Part shown: positions 62,701-64,000 of the stretch, piece after piece
Position numbering within the stretch: position 1 is the first letter of the stretch
How the letters are laid out: each line of letters starts with the position of its first letter
DNA from: Neurospora tetraspora
Taxonomy: Eukaryota; Ascomycota; Sordariomycetes; Sordariales; Sordariaceae
Direction: 5' to 3'
Assembly (NCBI RefSeq): GCF_033439725.1
Contig: NW_026944388.1
Coordinates: forward strand, 558,001-622,000
Length of the DNA stretch: 64,000 nt
Program-made: the position numbers and the translations under genes
The notes under the pieces: generated by a model
What the model was told of the DNA's origin: nothing
What the model saw: the letters and a program-made list of their open reading frames with translations, nothing else
The model's database searches: none

Positions 62701-63649
62701 CAGTCTGTCTCTTCCCCTTTGCATACTAGTCTTTTTACTCTTCAGGATTTCCTTTTTATCTCTTGGATTGATCACTTTCCCTCGCTTCCGTCAATCCTCT
62801 TCCTCCTCCTTTTTCCCCGTACCTCCCTAGAACTTGGTCTCTTCCGTTCTTGTGGCTTTCTTTTTTAGGAGAGACCGCTTCTTCAGTCTTCCACTTCTGG
62901 GGCCCCGTAGCCTTGCAAAAACCAACCAAGGTCTCGATCCACTCCGACTTCTGGAGTGCCTCGCCCTTTTTTGCAAGCTTTGCTCTTCCTTCGACAAACA
63001 CTCGTTGCCAAGTATCGTCTTGCTAATTACACCCTATACAACACTTCACTTCTTCCCCTCGGGACGAAACGAACCCCCCGACAAGATCCAAGTCTCCGTT
63101 CTCGACTCGATTTCCCCCGGTTCGCTTCTTCTGCCACGGTGTGAAGATTTACCACCTCGCCTTTACTCGACATTCGCTTGGAGAGAGAAAGAGAGACAGA
63201 GATTGGTCGATTACGATAGCGATATTTAATAGCTCTATACAAAATCTTCCTTTGTTCGGCTTCGACACGCTAGGATCGATCCCCTCCCCGAATCGACCAA
63301 CCCCTTTCGGCCCCCCTGCCGCGAAGCAATTGTCTTTGCTCCAAAGAGACGAGAACAAAACCAATCCGGCCGCCGTCGTCCTCGACCTCTCCCGGCTGCC
63401 TTGGCACTCGACCGTTTCTTTCTCTGAATCCGGCTTGCCCCTTTGCTTCAGTTCGGGGCTTCGACAATACATAACCGCGACACTTCGAATACCTTTTGTT
63501 TCGCCAGCGTTGCGGAGCACCACGGTGACAGGTTTCATTCCGTATATTCTTCTCGGTCGTGCCTTTACCAGGGGCACGTTTAATCCTTCAAGACGGCGGT
63601 TATATCTCACCTCACTCGGGACTCTTCTGTCCCGGCGCACCTTCTCGGG
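59764..63649. other. Long gene-free region and leader of the last gene
   Basis: 3.9 kb. GAGGTGCAAAT-like degenerate repeats lie at about 60405-60445 and GGTCCAC repeats at 61640-61665. ORFs near 61.4-62.0 kb overlap on both strands without family features. From about 62650 to 63649 the plus strand is C/T-rich with several short upstream ORFs, which looks like promoter and long 5' leader of the gene at 63650. Confidence 0.5.
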
Positions 63650-64000
63650 ATGCAGGACTATTCAGGTCACCAGGGTGGGCACAACGGCCAGGGCCGCTTC
63701 GGCCATGCCTCCAAGCCTTCCAACAGCGACACCGGCTTCTCCCACGGCGCCTTCACTTCCAACATCTCCGGCTTCGCTGAAAGGCACCCCCGCCGCGGCA
63801 ACATTCCTTCGATCAACACGCAGCCCATGCAGCAGCAGAACTCTCACCACAACCACAACGGTGCCGATCTGACCAGCCCCGGTACCGCCTTCGACATGCA
63901 GTTCACTCCTTTGCTGCCCTCTACCCTTCTCGTCGGGAGCCCCTTCCAGCCGGGCACCCCCGCTGGCTTCGCTAGCCCCCAATTCCAGAGCATTCCTGCC
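63650..64000 (+). CDS. 5' part of a Gln/Ser/His-rich regulator, cut by the window edge
   Basis: From the ATG at 63650 the frame is open to the window end (117 codons seen). It starts MQDYSGHQGGHNGQGRFGHA, is low-complexity with a QQQNSHHNHNG patch, and then shows a non-random segment MQFTPLLPSTLLVGSPFQPG followed by TPAGFASPQFQSIPA. I associate this kind of segment with N-termini of fungal RRM-type RNA-binding regulators (Nrd1/Msa2-like), but no RRM is inside the window, so that is a guess. The long pyrimidine-rich leader suits a regulated gene. A different frame (63141-63872) overlaps it but has no family features. Confidence 0.6.
   Translation, partial: MQDYSGHQGGHNGQGRFGHASKPSNSDTGFSHGAFTSNISGFAERHPRRGNIPSINTQPMQQQNSHHNHNGADLTSPGTAFDMQFTPLLPSTLLVGSPFQPGTPAGFASPQFQSIPA

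Noticed and set aside
63141-63872. 243-codon ORF overlapping the last gene in another frame
   Set aside because: Starts inside the pyrimidine-rich leader and has no motif; the 63650 frame has the protein-like composition.

Overview
This window is nuclear DNA of a filamentous ascomycete, most likely a Sordariomycete close to Neurospora/Sordaria. The evidence is short introns (about 48-170 nt) with GTRNGT donors and CTAAC-type branch sites, long UTRs, typical fungal gene families (Zn2Cys6 regulator, Trk K+ transporter, fungal-type cysteine synthase, CHY zinc finger) and one block of extremely AT-rich, TpA-rich, stop-filled DNA that looks like repeat-induced point mutation (RIP). Species assignment is inference.

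Layout. 1-4.5 kb: a Zn2Cys6 transcription factor on the minus strand. 6.1-14 kb: mitochondrial D-2-hydroxyglutarate/D-lactate dehydrogenase (-), 20S proteasome alpha subunit PRE6/PSMA7 (+), a small CHY zinc-finger protein (-), and the intronless TFIIH helicase XPB/SSL2 (+). 14.4-20 kb: a neurochondrin-family protein (-) diverging from a CLC chloride transporter/channel (+). 20.5-26.4 kb: a short ORF carrying a tandem VKQE repeat (-), PAF1 (-), RER1 (-) and mitochondrial enoyl-CoA hydratase (+). 27.8-30.8 kb: Trk potassium transporter (-). 32.6-35.1 kb: a RIP-mutated DNA transposon with perfect 43-bp terminal inverted repeats and recognisable piggyBac-type transposase remnants. 35.1-38 kb: gene-poor. 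38-46.3 kb: mitochondrial ribosomal protein bL19m (-), an unrecognised mitochondrial protein (+), cysteine synthase (-), SWR1 subunit Swc2/YL1 (+). 47.7-57.8 kb: Cdc42 (-), the V-ATPase assembly factor Vma22 (+), a secreted-type agmatinase (+), cytosolic asparaginyl-tRNA synthetase (+). 57.8-63.6 kb: a long gene-free stretch with a 131-bp (TTG)n tract and a 252-bp MITE-like element. 63.65 kb to the end: the 5' part of a gene cut by the window edge.

Most genes are single-copy housekeeping genes arranged as divergent or convergent pairs, with no biosynthetic cluster or operon. Gene models were built by hand: splice sites were picked so that the family motifs read through in frame, and every multi-exon CDS total was checked to be divisible by three. 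The most unusual items are the piggyBac relic whose ends escaped RIP, the perfect-TIR MITE flanked by TA, the tandem SUMO-consensus-like ORF just downstream of PAF1, and a CLC protein with glutamine at the usual internal proton-glutamate position.
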